Assembly: GCA_036873135.1 (NCBI GenBank)
Contig: JAPTYO010000023.1
Span: 4,599,834-4,663,833 of the forward strand
Direction: 5' to 3'
Source of the DNA: Clarkia xantiana subsp. parviflora
Taxonomy: Eukaryota; Streptophyta; Magnoliopsida; Myrtales; Onagraceae
Length of the DNA stretch: 64,000 bases
Below, one piece after another: positions 33,058 through 45,916 of this stretch (positions are counted from its first letter, which is position 1; each line of letters begins with the position of its first letter). The position numbers were made by a program, and so were the translations under genes. The notes beneath the pieces are model-generated. The model made no database searches and had not been told where the DNA came from. It was given only the letters and a program-made list of their open reading frames with translations.

Positions 33058-33068
33058 TTGGGGGCAAA
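33058..33068 (+). other. polypurine tract, Element B
   Basis: TTGGGGGCAAA abuts the 3' LTR. It is identical to the tract of Element C (57751-57761). Confidence 0.85.
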
Positions 33069-33733
33069 TGATGGGGCCCGGCTAAGGCCGTTAGGCCCCT
33101 TAACGATTGACAAACGACGACTAGGCCCGTTGGGCTAGGAGCTGGGTTGCTGGAAGGCTAAGGGCTCCGACGGACGGAGGCCCCGACGGACGGAGGCCCC
33201 GACATGGAATAGCCCCGAGTGAGTATAGCCTCGATAGGGGAAAGCCCCGAAGATATCGGACTTGGACGTGGTCGGTCCCGATATGGGAGTTGACACCACT
33301 CCCCGACACCGAATCCTCAATGATGCAACTTGGGAGTCTCCGATAATGATCGAGACTCGCCAGTAAGAGCACAATCCCGGAAATCTCGCTATGATTACAG
33401 TAGTGATATAGTGGGCGAGATATGTGGGATACGCATAACTGTACAGATACGTGGCGAGATATACGGCGAGATATGTGGGACAGTGGATCACAATCCAACC
33501 GCCTAATCAGGTAACTGGGATAGCCTTCCCCCTATAAAAGGAGGGAAGTTATCCCAAGTTAAGGTTACGTTTTTACACACATACACATACTGCTTGCTTG
33601 CCCTGTTGATCACCGTACTTACGTTAAGCATCAGAGAGGGATCCTGGGCCACCGCCCTCTATTCCCCTTCTGCAGGATTGCGAGGAGCTAAGGAATCCGT
33701 CACCGTAACCAGAGTTCCTGCCGTGATCCAACA
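33069..33733 (+). repeat. Element B 3' LTR (665 bp)
   Basis: Copy of 22637-23285 with a 16-bp tandem duplication of CCCCGACGGACGGAGG near 33180-33210. It ends CCAACA before the ATGAC duplication. Confidence 0.96.
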
Positions 33734-33738
33734 ATGAC

Positions 33739-34663
33739 CTGGAAAATAAAATAAAATGATAAGGACTTAAATGTTATAATAACAAAGTTTAGCTCTCAAT
33801 CCGTACCAGGCTATAAAACTAACATAGTATCATACTTAATATGAGATATTATTATTTAATTCATTTATCCATCTACTCCCAAGTCCCCACAAAGGCACAA
33901 ATTACGTACTTCCATTTCATAGAAACCCTTCAAAGTCCATTTGTGTACAATCGTCATCTTCAACAAGAAAAAATCTTCAACAAACACCCACTTTAGAAGT
34001 ATAGCTTTAATATTAGCAACTTTCTGATATTATTTATTTTATATATACTAACCTACATTACAAAATTAAAAAGATATGTATATTGTTTATCGATTTATAT
34101 ATCTTTATCATACCTAGTAATTCATTTAATTATATATTAAATTAAAAATAATTCTTAATATTAATCAGTATATTGTCATATAAAAATTAATATTAATATT
34201 GTTTTTGTTACATTTTTTGTGCTTGTATTTTATATCTTAAAATTTATGGTGATTGATTCTACTTATTTTAAATTTTGAGATTTTACTCCGACGACTTGCG
34301 CATCACATGATACACTGCATTATTAGTGTAAATGATAAATGTGTATTTATTAGTATTTTATTTTTAGACTTTGAGTTCTCAAAAAAAATCTATATCTTAT
34401 GTTCTAGAATGATAAAATTTTCTATTAAATCTATTATACATATTAATTAGAATCTCTCAACCCTACTTGGCTAGGACCATCCCTACCGGTAGCTCGAGTC
34501 ACGGAAGAACTTGCCCTACCATTTCACATTTTATTTAGTTTATTAAATATTGTTGCTGTTATATATATATATATCGTATTATTTGCTAGCACATCCAAGC
34601 AAAAGGCATAATGTACGATATGCATTTTGTGAGGTTGTGCTAGTAAATATTACACGTATGATT
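33739..34663. other. AT-rich intergenic DNA
   Basis: Very AT-rich, with short TA runs (34561-34575). No coding, RNA or repeat feature is supported. Confidence 0.6.
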
Positions 34664-35444
34664 AAAAGACTAACATGTTAATGTATTCTTACTGTTGGGA
34701 CCCGGACCAGACGAAGTGTCGGATCCTGGTGTTGATTCGGGAAGATACCTCGGGTTGCTCACTCGCCAGGTTTTCGCACGTGTCGGGGCTCATGCGTCTC
34801 CGTATACCTGCACGAGGGGCAATATCGCACACCATGCGGGGGAGGGGGGTGGAGTGCGATGAATCCTCTCCGAAGCTTAAGTCAGGTATTTTAGAGAGAG
34901 AAAGTAAGATAGAGGTCAGAGCTTCCGCTATCAACTTAGTCGTAAAATGGGAGAGTGGAGTCCCTTAAATAGGAGTTTTCCAACTCGAACCCGGTTTTGA
35001 AAGGTCCAACGCCGGTTTAATGTAAAGTATGAACTGGTCGTAGACGGGAGTAAAGCTGACATCGGGAGGGTCTGCACGTGTAGTGTTTGCGTAGGGGTTT
35101 ATGCGTCATCAAGAGGAGTAATCCGGAGGGTCGGATTGTCCCACAATCCGGAACCATTCCGGATTGTCCTACAATCCGGACCCGGTCCAGATTGTCCAAA
35201 CAATCCGGACGAGGTGCAAGTCCGGGGCGCGTACGCGCGTGCCCCGAACTTTTTAATACTCGCGGGTGAATAATTCTAGACCGTTTGGTGGGTTTGACGT
35301 GTAAACGAAATCCGAATAATATAAAATGAACCCGAATCGGACGTATACCCATCACTTACTAATAATTAGTAGTTATCAACATTATACGTAAAATGTTGAT
35401 AACTAATAATTGTTAGTAAGAATACATTAACATTTTAGTCTTTT
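34664..35444. repeat. palindromic miniature element split by a solo LTR
   Basis: After removing the LTR and one CTTAC copy, 34664-34692 plus 35360-35444 form an about 114-bp near-perfect palindrome: left arm AAAAGACTAACATGTTAATG...CTTACTAATAATTAG, right arm its complement ending CATTAACATTTTAGTCTTTT. The loop is around TATACGTA. It resembles a foldback MITE. Confidence 0.8.
34693..35354 (-). mobile_element. solo LTR of a Tat-like element (Element E)
   Basis: A 662-bp LTR on the minus strand, TGATGGGTATACG...GGTCCCAACA, flanked by the perfect duplication CTTAC (34688-34692 and 35355-35359). It has a TATA-like CTATTTAA, CTTCGGAGAGGATTCATCGC (variant of the shared GCATCGGAGAGGG motif) and a C-rich stretch, and its start resembles that of the Element D LTR. 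The interior was lost by LTR recombination. Confidence 0.9.
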
Positions 35445-37385
35445 TTATCATTTTTTTTTTTTTTATCATATCATTGTTAGAGCTGCTGCTGGGTTCAATC
35501 GAAACAGAGATGTTGTTGGGTTTAATCGAACCCAGCACTGCTGCTGTGGGGTTCGATTGAACCCAGCACAGCTGATTGGATGGATAAAAATTAATATAAA
35601 AATGGTCGTTTGGACATTTCATTAAAATGTAACTAAACTGTCACGTTTGAAAATCTAAGTAATTAAAAAACACATGTTTGAACCATACGATCACATTGTC
35701 AAATTAAGTAAATAATCTATGTATTAACCCTTATATTGTATATAGATATAAATTTTTTCTAGGGTGTAATTTTATTTCATTTTTTGTCACTAAGCCAGTT
35801 TGGACCGCTCGCAAATTTAAGGGAGGTAATAGTATAACTGAAAACAATTAATATAATGTTATAGAGTTTTATTTATAAAAAAATTTAGAGAGTTAAGTTG
35901 ACAAATTGAGAAGGAGCCACTTAAAAACATCTGACAACAAAATAACAAAAAATAAATTTATATTATATAAATTGTTTTATGAATTTCAGATTTTTCACTA
36001 CGTTTTAAATCCTCATTTTGTATAATTATAAAATTTTAAATTGTTGTGGAAATTTTAGACATTTATTTATATTTTAAAAAAAATATTATTATTTAAATTT
36101 TCAATTTTTATTTTTTTATTTTTTTTAATCATATACTGGAATTAAGTTATTCAAAATAAATATTATATTTTATATTTGTGTGACACGTATTTGACACATT
36201 ATGCACCAGTCAAATTATCACTTAATGGAAGATTTTGACGGCTAGTGCATCGAATTATATGTCAAAACATGTTGGTACATATATGACACAAGTTTGATCC
36301 TAATTTTATCAACAATGACGATGGTTATATATTTGTTTGATATCCTCACAATAAACATTTGAATATTCTATACAAATATTATAAGAAAAAATATTATTAA
36401 TTTAAAACGGGTTGGAATGCTCTAATTGATACGTATAATAGATTTAATAAATTTTATCGATTGAAACATATGATTACAATATTAAATTAACAAAAAAAAT
36501 TGACAAAATTTTGAGAACTCAAAGTCCAAAAAAACTAATATATGTTAATATATGTTTTAGACATATAATAATACATGAAATGAAAGGGATTAAAAAGTTG
36601 AAAATTGAAATTATTATTGCTAATATTTTTCTCAGAAATGGATGAATAAAAAAGAAATGAGTGGTGATTGGTGTGAATGAACTGAATGTTGATGATGAAA
36701 GAGGACGACGAGTGGATTCAAGTTCGACTAGAGGGATATGAGACTTGTCAAGATATGAGTGGATGAAAAAAAGGGTTTAAAATAATAATAATAACATTTT
36801 GGCAAAAAAGAAATATTTTATAGAAAGTATGATGCTTTAATAGTAGTGTAGATGAGTACGAAGTGAATAGCTAAATATTTGTTTCGTCAAAAAAAAAAAA
36901 AGAATAGCTAAATATTTGTTTAATATTATTTAATCCTTATAGTTTTTACTTTTTTATTTTTGGACACCGAGATTAAAAATCTCAGAGTAACAATAGAAAC
37001 GTCCTAGTCTGTGTATACTGTTTGGAATTTTCGATCCTGATCATATTTTATCGTTTTTTTTTTCTCTGAGTTGTTTTACTTAGGAAACAAATTTCATTTT
37101 AAAACAAAACTAATACATTAAGTCAAAATAATAAGCCCAAAAACAATCCATGTCTGAGTATGAGTGGACACCATCACCATGTAATCGGACAACCTTCGAA
37201 TCAAAGAGTCGTGCGTCTTCAACAAAGACATGCCAATCGTCACGACTGGTTCCTGATTCTCAGGGAAACTCTAACCGCCCCATCTTTCTCTCTCTTCCAC
37301 GTCTCCACCATTCTCCTTCTTCCACCTTTCTCCCTCGACATCACATCGATCCTCACTTCCAATTCTGAATGAAAACGACTAAATC
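35445..37385. other. intergenic DNA and 5' region of the WD40 gene
   Basis: Mostly AT-rich. At about 35478-35575 GGGTTCAATCGAA / TTCGATTGAACCC motifs form an inverted repeat with CTGCTG ends. The last 250 bp (37140-37385) are C/T-rich (TCTTTCTCTCTCTTCCACG), typical of a plant 5' untranslated region. No clear TATA box could be assigned. Confidence 0.5.
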
Positions 37386-40300
37386 ATGACCGGAAAATTC
37401 GCGAACGGCGGTCTCCGCCGCAAAATGACCATCGACTTCGCCACCCTAGCGGACGACGACGAGTTCTTCGAGACGCGCGACCGAATGTCCTCTGCCGTCC
37501 ATAACGACCTCTCAGGAGACTCGTCCGATGACGAGTTCTTCGACGATACCAGAATGTCGTTCACCTCGTCCTCGCCGGAGGATTTCCGGTGCGCGTCAGG
37601 ATTAGGGACATCTACGTCGATCGCGGGCCCCGATTACAACATGTGGATGGCCGAGCCGTGCTCGATCAAGGAGCGGCGGAAGAAGCTGTTCCAAGGAATG
37701 GGTATGGGGATGAGCAACACTAAGGAGCTTTTCCGGCTCTCCAGCATGGAGTTCCAACGCGCCGTCACGAAGAAGATCGACAACGCGCCTAAGAAAATGG
37801 AGCGCGTCGCCACCACCGCCAAACCTCAGGCGGCGAAAAAGGACGCGCCGAACGCGGAAACCGACGACAGACCGGCGATCTTCCCCGTGTCGAGGTCGGA
37901 ATCCGAGATCGACTTCCCGTCCGTCGCGAAGCGGAAGGAGGAGTTCTTCGGACCGGTTTCGAAGCAGCGGTTGACGAGAACCGCGACTACGCTGGTCGGA
38001 CCGGTCATGCCGCGAGCCAATCGTGGGACCGAGCCGGTTAAGCCGAAGCGGCGGAGAAGGAGGAAGAGCGGTTCGTCGCTGCCGGCGGCGGTTTCGAACA
38101 CCTTCGGAGGATTCTTCCTTATAAAGAATCTGGATACAGGAAAAGAGTTTATAGTCAACGATCATGACAACCGGCTGAACGATCTTCAGACGGGGAAGCA
38201 GTTGACAATGGAGGAGTTTGAGAAGACGGTGGGTCAGTCGAGGGTGGTGACGGAGATGATGAAGCGGTCGGGATTGAAGGACGGAGGAGATAACCGGAAA
38301 TTGCAGGGCGGAAACATGGTTTCGAAGAGTCTTAAAGTGAGTAAGAAACATGGGAGTAATTTGTTGAGGAACATTAGTCGGAGTGTGTCGAGCTCGGTGA
38401 GTGGATTCATTGGCGACCGGGATGATCTATCGCCGATGACGAATCAAGGTAAAAGCCTTCGACTATTCCATTTATTGATTATATTATTATTATGAGATCG
38501 ATGGAAAATATTTGAATCATTCATATATAGTTTGATCTAAATCCATAAATAGTTAGGTGAAGAAGTAATTTTTACTTTTATACAGCAAAACCCTAACGAC
38601 TATTTTTTTGTTTTTTTTTTTTATTTCGGTAATAATAAAAATAATATTTGAGTAATATTTTGCTATAAGTGCATTTTAAAAAAATGGACAGAAAGTGTTA
38701 TTAAGATATATAAATAAATTGAAAAGTTTTCTTAAATATCTAGAGGTTCTTTTAGCAAAAATAAATAATGGGAAATTCTAGAAATCACCAAATTTTTTTA
38801 TTAAATAATAAATAATAATAATTTAAAATTAATTCTATTTTTCAAATGATGAAAAAAAAAGATCTACATAGATATATATTTTTAAATACGATAAAGTATA
38901 AATAAATAAATAAAAACAAAAGAAAAACAAATTTGATCATTTTTGTGTTATTTATTTGAAAAAGGAAGGATAACTTATGAAATTTGTATTTACAAAAAAC
39001 CCTATGAATGTTTTGTCTTTTCATTAAAAAATTGTATTGTTGGCCAAATTTTTTTTTTTTAAACAAATTATTTAAAAACATACTAATATTTATGTAGTTA
39101 ACTGATATATATTGATATTTTCAAAAAAAAAGTTATTTTTCAGTTATTATTATTATTTTAAACTGGTCTAAAAACCGCGCCATCCGTTTTCCAACAGTAA
39201 ACATGTCATTCCTCATAGGGATTAAGTACCTTTTTCATACCACTTATTTGCACAGAATCCACTTTTGATACCACTTCTATTTTTTTGTATACTTTTGGTA
39301 CCAATGTTTTCAACTTTGTATCCTTTTGGTACCACCGTTAACTTTCCGTCCAAATTGACCGTTAAGTGGCATGTGCCATGCACGTGACCGCCCTAAACTT
39401 TTGAATTTGTTTCAACTTTAGTCCATCTAATGCACCCCTAACTTTTAATTTGTTCAATTTAGCCCTAAAATGTCCAAATCGAACCCTTGACCCAAATTGA
39501 CCTAGCCGGACCTAGCCTAGGGCTAGGTCCGACCCTGGGTCGGGTTCGCCTGGGTCAGGCGACCCTGGGCCGGGGTGGTCCGGCGAACCCAACCCAGGGT
39601 CGCCTGACCCAGGCGAACCCGACCCAGGGTCGAACCTAGCCCTAGGCTAGGTCCGGCTAGGTCAATTTGGGTCAAGGGTTCGATTTGGACATTTTAGGGC
39701 TAAATTGAACAAATTAAAAGTTAGGGATGCATTAGATGGACTAAATTGAAACAAATTCAAAAGTTTAGGGCGGTCACGTGCATGACACATGCCACTTAAC
39801 GGCCAATTTGGACGGAAAGTTAACGGTGGTACCAAAATGATACAAAGTTGAAAACATTGGTACCAAAAGTATACAAAAAAAAATAGAAGTGGTACCAAAA
39901 GTGGATTCTGTGCAAAGAATTGGTATGAAAAGGTACTTAATCCTTTCCTCATATGGGCTAAACCCTTATTATTATTATTACTATCATTTTGACTACTTAT
40001 AATTTTATTCATAATAATACTAATCACAAAATTTATTTATATAATCATAATCATAATAGTGAAAATTATTATATCCAACAGAAGCCAAACCCAACAGCAA
40101 AGAAGGATCAGAATGGGTCCGAGTCCGGCAGTCCGGGAAACCCTACAAGGAGTTCAGCGCGTTGCAACTAAGTCAAGAGATCCAAGCCCACGAGGGCTCC
40201 ATTTGGACCATCCGGTTTAGCCTTGAGGGTCAGTACCTCGCGAGCGCCGGCGAGGACCGAGTGATCCACGTGTGGGAAGTCATAGAATGTGAGTCAATGT

Positions 40301-43220
40301 CGTTGAGACAGCCCGATGACTGGAACCTAACTCCGCTCCACCCCTCGGCCTGTCCTCCAACCCCGGAGCGGCAGTTGAGTGGGGTCGACAAGAAAAAGCC
40401 GCCAAAGGGACCACCCAACGGGAAAAAAGGTGTTCCTGACTATGTTTTCGTTCCCGACACCGTTTTCGCCTTGTCGGACAAACCGTTCTGCTCTTTTAAG
40501 GGACACCAAGATGATGTCCTAGACCTATCTTGGTCTCGATCCCAGGTTTGCTTCCTTTTTTGTGTACAAGATTTTTTTTTTTTTTTTCGTGTTTTTAGGT
40601 CGGAAAAAGTAGACAATGAGGGTTAATATTAAAGTTTTTAGGTCGGAAAAAGTAGACAGAGGGTTAATATTAAAGTCTGTCTCTTAGTAAGATTTGAACT
40701 CATTTTACTAGTTAGTTTCAATTAAATTTGGTTTTGTATGATGATGCAGTTGTTGTTATCGTCTTCGATGGATAAAACTGTTAGGCTATGGGATTTGGAA
40801 AGCGGCAACTGCTTGAAAATGTTCGCACACAATGACTACGGTAATTGGCCGACCCTTTTCTTTTTATCTATATATCTATTATAATAAATTAGAAGGTTTA
40901 ATTAATTAGCAAATTGAAAGCTGAATTTAGTTTAATGTACAGATTGATAAAATTGACTTTATTATGTACTAAAATGTTAAATTGGACATCAGCAAATAGC
41001 TAGCTCTATCAACTCCGGCGTTAATTATTGGACAGAATTTTACACGTCATCACGTGATCTACAGTTGACGAATTATTTGATCTAGTTCAAGCAACCATCA
41101 TTGGGAACAAACACAACAACAAATGTTAAGATGTTTTGTTAAATGTCCAGTGGTGAACAGATGACAATTGATTTGCATCATACAAAAGAGATGGTGTTTT
41201 GATTCCGTGAAACTATAAATTACGTGGCCAGCTTATGTAAAATTTTGTCCAATAATTAACATCGGAGTGTACGAAGATATCTACTTGCCCATCCATGCGA
41301 GTACAACTAGCATATTGTTACAATCTAGAGTTCGGCTAACAATTTGCACATTAAATTAAAATCTAGCTAGAATTTTGTTACTTAACCCTAATAATAACTA
41401 CAATAATCACGTAATTGCAAGACCGTTACTAATACTCTAGATTCACTATTACTTGTGAAGTTGTTTGGATGTGCACAGACGCTATAAGATAACGTACATT
41501 GAATGCGACCTGGGTTTGAATATAAACATGTTCCGTTAATGCAGTGACTTGCATTCAGTTTAACCCCGTAGACGAGAACTACTTCATAAGTGGGTCCCTC
41601 GACGCAAAGATCCGGATTTGGAGCATACCAAACCGTCAAGTCGTGGATTGGAGCGACCTTAATGAAATGGTCACTGCGGTTTGTTACACCCCCGATGGCG
41701 AGGTAACCTAATCGATGATTATATATACACGATAGTATTTGCATAAAACTGTGATTTGTTGAAAACCGACTTGTGATTTAAATTTACGTTATTTATGAAG
41801 GGAGCTATCGTCGGAACACACAAGGGGAACATTCGGGTTTACAGCGCAGAGGGTACGCAAAATTAACTCTATTCGAATTGAAGAATTGTACCATGATCAT
41901 GTTTGAGAATATAGATTTATATGTATAAATGTTTCTTTTTTATAGATTGCAAGTTAGATCAAACAGACCAAATGGAGATTCAAAATAAGAAAAAGGGTGG
42001 TGGGAAGAAAATTACAGGATTTCAGGTTAATTGTTTAATTATGTTCAAATTGCACTGGAAATACCGCATTGAGAATTTAATTATGACAATTTGTATGTTG
42101 TTCATAGTATTCGCCATGGAATCGTTCGGAGCTTCTGGTGACATCGGCTGATTCTAGAGTAAGAATACAGGAAGGTGCAGAGACAACATATAAATTCAAA
42201 GGTATTAATCGAATTTGAATCTCGGGTGATTTGATCAGAAGAAAGTTGTTTGACTAAAATTTTTGATCTTTTTTATCAGGATTCAAGAACACAAACAGTC
42301 AAATCGCAGCTGCGTTCACATCAGACTCCAAGTACGTCGTCTGTGCGAGCGAGGATTCACAGGTGTTTGTGTGGAAGAAAGAGATGCTTCGGAACGGCAC
42401 CGCTGCTAAACCGAGAGTACCTGTCGAAGTCGTCTCGTACGAGAGCTTCTGCTGCAAGGACGTGTCAATGGCGATCCCGTGGCCTGGGAATTTAAGATGT
42501 GATCCTCCGACGATAGGGAGCTCCAAGCGCGAGTCAAATTGCGAATCGCCGGCTAGAGAGGAGAGGGAGAAGGAGAATAGGTGAATTTATTTGCGGGTTT
42601 TCGGTTTATTTGATTTGGATTGAATATGAATTTGATGATAGATTTTTCGCCGATTGAACAGCAAGAAGAATCTGCCGCCGCGTCCGAAGAAGACTAACCC
42701 TAAAGAGAAGGACAAGAAGGAAAAGAAGGAGAAGAAGGCTAAGGAGAAGAAGGAAGAGGAGGAGAGAGAGAAGGCGAAAGAGAAGAAGAATGAAGAGGTG
42801 AAGGCAGAGGAGGAAGTACCATCGCCGCCGGCCAAGACGAGAGAGACTGACTCGCCACCAGCCAACGACGGCGAAACAGAATCACCGAAGGAGAATACTG
42901 GAGAAACGGATTCTCCGACAGCTTACACTGGAGACGCGGAGTCACCATCAGCAGCGGAAGAGGAGCAGGCGCAGCTATCGAGACTTGGTTCAGCGGCTTC
43001 GGGTAGGTTTGGATCGGGATCAGAGTCTCCATCGGTGACCTCTTCGACGAGTTCGTCAGGGCCTTCGTGGTTGTCGATGTTCGACGGCGGTGCGGTGAGC
43101 GGGATGCAGAGTTCGGCGTGGGGGATGGTAATTGTGACGGCTGGACTGGATGGCGAGATTAGAACTTACCAGAACTTTGGCCTTCCGCGTAAAGTTGGAC
43201 GCCAGGGGAATCTTTTTTAA
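37386..43220 (+). CDS. WD40-repeat protein (WD repeat-containing protein 44-like)
   Basis: Nine coding exons: 37386-38448, 40082-40545, 40750-40840, 41545-41702, 41801-41852, 41946-42025, 42108-42201, 42280-42580 and 42662-43220. All introns are GT-AG, and the frame is kept throughout for 953 codons plus stop. Residues 1-354 (exon 1) are acidic then basic, with a [11 protein letters not shown] cluster and a conserved [16 protein letters not shown] segment. Exon 2 begins [17 protein letters not shown], then WD repeats follow: [14 protein letters not shown]...[16 protein letters not shown]...[17 protein letters not shown]...[37 protein letters not shown], and [12 protein letters not shown]...VFVWK. 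A Lys/Glu-rich insert precedes the last blade ([18 protein letters not shown]). Plant relatives are transducin/WD40 proteins similar to animal WDR44; a propeller scaffold is likely, the partner unknown. The gene appears intact. Confidence 0.93.
39218..39944. mobile_element. Mutator-like foldback element 2, inside intron 1 of the WD40 gene
   Basis: Ends GGGATTAAGTACC and GGTACTTAATCCT are inverted repeats; a perfect 9-bp duplication TTCCTCATA flanks it (39209-39217 and 39945-39953). The entire 727 bp is a long imperfect palindrome whose centre (about 39480-39665) repeats GACCTAGC, GACCCTGGGTCGGG and GGGTTCGCC in both directions. No protein is encoded. Its end is 128 bp from the splice acceptor of exon 2. 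Confidence 0.9.
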
Positions 43221-44452
43221 ATCATATGTTGCTAATATTGATACTAACATTTTAATTATTTTTGCACAAAAAAGACATTTGCTGCAAATACATTTTGTTA
43301 AACATATATAGGAAAGTAGAGTGGTGAAAAATAGTTGGGCCAGATGGTGACAAACTCCTTTGCATGTTCTAAAATACTTTTTTTTAGAGAATGTTGATCA
43401 AAATTGACCAATACTTGTAATATGTATGCAATGTATATCCCATTTGTCGGCTAGATTTATAAAGTTTAATAATTATTTGTGTTTTATTTAATCTGCAACA
43501 TGATTTATTGTTAATTGGTATGTGTTTTGCACGAGTTAAATTAGTTTCATGTTATTAATAATAATAAATCAGACCGGTGGTCGGACTGGGTCAATTTTTT
43601 TTCCCTGAGACTTTTTCGCTAGGTTCTCCCTCCAATCTCGCGCGGTGAGCGGAGGAAATGCTTAGTATATGTTGATGGTGATGGACTAAGAGAGTAAATT
43701 AGTGTTCGACACATCAATTATCTAGCTAATAATAAAATGATACGACATTATGGTCTGGCTATCGAAGTATTATAAGCACCCTTTCATCTTTATTATGTTA
43801 TGAAATCAATGAAAATAACTCTCCACCACATTTATATTCGTCTTCCAAGCACCGCAACTTTCTTCGTCTTCCATGCATAGGAGTTGAACCGTCTTAAAAA
43901 TTCACTAGTTGCATAAACTTTTATATATATATATGGGACAATTTATATGAGTTTTAGAGATAGAACACGGAATTGATGTCCAACACCATTAAATTCCAGA
44001 TGTAGAATTTGTTCATGTCCAATCAATTGGGCCGTGATCTATTTGTGATCCTGGGAAGACGAGAGAATTGAGGCGCGCTTTCATTAGTGCGGGATTCTTT
44101 ATCTATTACATGCATGCATGAACAACAATCAACCCAAGAGTATAGAATGCGATTGGTTGTCGATTGGTTAGAGTTGAATTTATATTAAGGAGATACGAAA
44201 GAAGACACATTTATCGTACAAATCTTCAATTGCAGAAACCAAATACCATGATTCTGTCTTTTTCTGAATAGCTAACGAGATCTTACAGTGAAGATCAAAG
44301 CATGAATTTATCAAAAATATGATCTCATAAAGAAAGAGATAAATAGATTATCCTTCAGCGAATCGTCTTTATCATTCTATTTTCTCTATTTTGTGAGAAA
44401 TTCTTGTGTAGACTGGTTATTTACACCAAGCTATTATACACATGACAAGTGC
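43221..44452. other. 3' region of the WD40 gene and intergenic DNA
   Basis: Contains the expected 3' untranslated region (first 250 bp, AT-rich) followed by unremarkable AT-rich DNA. No other gene is supported. Confidence 0.55.
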
Positions 44453-45376
44453 CACACTATCAGAATCGGACCGGCGGTCCGACCAGTTGAACCAGGAACC
44501 GGTGCCTTAACTGGCTCGGTTCTCCTAAAAGACCGGCAAGGAAACAAACCGGGTTCGATAACCGGTTTTTTAGAAACCCGACCGGTTCTGGGCGGACCGG
44601 GCGGTTCTCCAGTCCGCCGGTTCGGTATAAATTAAGGAAAAAACTGTAAAATCTAAAAATTAAAGAAGAAAACATAATTATCTCAGGGCAGCGTAGCAGC
44701 AGATATCTACTAAAAAGAACATAACAAAGAACCCTAGCTGAGCTCTTGCAGAACAGAGAACCGTAGCCTGCAGCAGCCAGCAGCTCTCGCAAGTCGTCTC
44801 CAGGCCAGGCAGAGCAGAAAAGAAACAGAATAGAGAAGATAAAAGTTAGAAACATAGCAGAAACAGCAGCAACCAGCAGCTCTGTCGTTCCAGGCCTTCA
44901 GCCTTGCCCAGCCCCGCCAGCTCCGCGTGGTCAAAGAATCAGTCATCCCTATCTGCAAAGACATAATGGCCTCCGATTGGGTTGTTGAATGCTTCGATTC
45001 CGCCATAGATCTGGTCCTGGGGTCCGCCCTTAGGGTTAGCTTTCTCAAGTTTAAGGAGAATTAAGGGGAGATGTAAAGGAGGATGTGTTGGGTGTGATCA
45101 ATTGAGGTTGAACAGATTTGAAGATTAAAGGAAGACAAGTGAGGGGAATAAGGAGGTGATGAAGAGTGGGTTGGGTTGGGTTGGGTGGGGGGGGGGGGGG
45201 GTAGGAAGACGTGGGAACTGGGAAGTGAAGAGACGATGGCATAAAGCATTGCATCTCGCCATTTCCAACAAGGATCTGAATATGAGGTCTGTGTGCGGTC
45301 GGACCGGGTTCGAACCGGTTCGGACCAAGTGAACCGGACACCTAGTTCGGTGTCCGGTCCGGTTCGGATAACAACT
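44453..45376. mobile_element. hAT-like non-autonomous element 2, degenerate ends
   Basis: The left end CACTATCAGAATCGGACCGG and the complement of the right end, CAGTTGTTATCCGAACCGG, are diverged versions of the element at 14377, and both subterminal regions are full of ACCGG/CCGGT motifs. A target duplication is not clear (GTGC is shared on both sides). The centre includes an ATG frame at 44966-45064 (MASDWVVECFDSAIDLVLG, 32 codons) and a 15-bp G run; captured host sequence is possible. Confidence 0.72.
45187..45201. repeat. poly-G run
   Basis: Fifteen consecutive G following GGGTTGGGTTGGGT; G-quadruplex potential on the plus strand. Confidence 0.9.
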
Positions 45377-45916
45377 GGTGCAGTCACATCCTCAAAACAA
45401 GTCTCATTTCCAATTTGATTAGCTAGGTTTTAGTGGATATTTTTATGTGGAAATACATTAAGAAAATAAATTCCAAAGTTACGTATGCATTTTCTAACCG
45501 AGGTTATCTATATTAGCTTTGCAATTAGTAGCCAATTTCACATTATCATTATATATAATTTATAGGATGAAACATAATTTATAAATTATATAAAAAAAAC
45601 ATTTGATCATGTCGGTAACAAAAATAATATTTTTAATATTGTATCTGTTAATGTTTTATTCTTGTTTAATATATAAATATTTATTATATTATGTTATAAT
45701 ACATATATATATATATATATATACGTTTTATTCCACAATTACATCACTTTTTTTATGGATAATGAATGGTATTTGATATTTAATTTGTAATAACTATTTA
45801 GTTTGTTAATAATACCATACGGTAACAAGTTAATCATTATAATTTACACAAAATTCTACAGGAAATGAAAAACTATATAATACGTAAGAACTAATACTAC
45901 GGACCCGAATCGATCG
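45377..45916. other. AT-rich spacer
   Basis: AT-rich with a TA run at 45703-45722. No gene is supported. Confidence 0.6.

Larger units (their letters stand above)
22637..33733 (+). mobile_element. Element B: near-intact Tat-type Ty3/gypsy retrotransposon
   Basis: LTRs 22637-23285 and 33069-33733 (TG...CA), target duplication ATGAC (22632-22636 and 33734-33738), primer-binding site, gag-pol, tandem repeats, antisense spliced gene and polypurine tract, total 11.1 kb. The LTRs differ by a 16-bp duplication in the 3' copy and roughly seven substitutions by eye, so about 99% identity and a recent insertion. A second, archaeal-like RNase H domain after the usual gypsy RNase H places it in the Tat lineage. 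A frameshift early in gag probably makes this copy defective. Confidence 0.96.

Noticed and set aside
38449..38495. C-terminal extension of the WD40 exon 1 frame ending in a hydrophobic tail
   Set aside because: It is readthrough past the GT donor at 38449; splicing to 40082 keeps the frame and joins the conserved WVRVRQ segment.
42587..42865. Ser/Phe-rich minus-strand frame opposite exon 9 of the WD40 gene
   Set aside because: Complement of the Lys/Glu-rich coding stretch.
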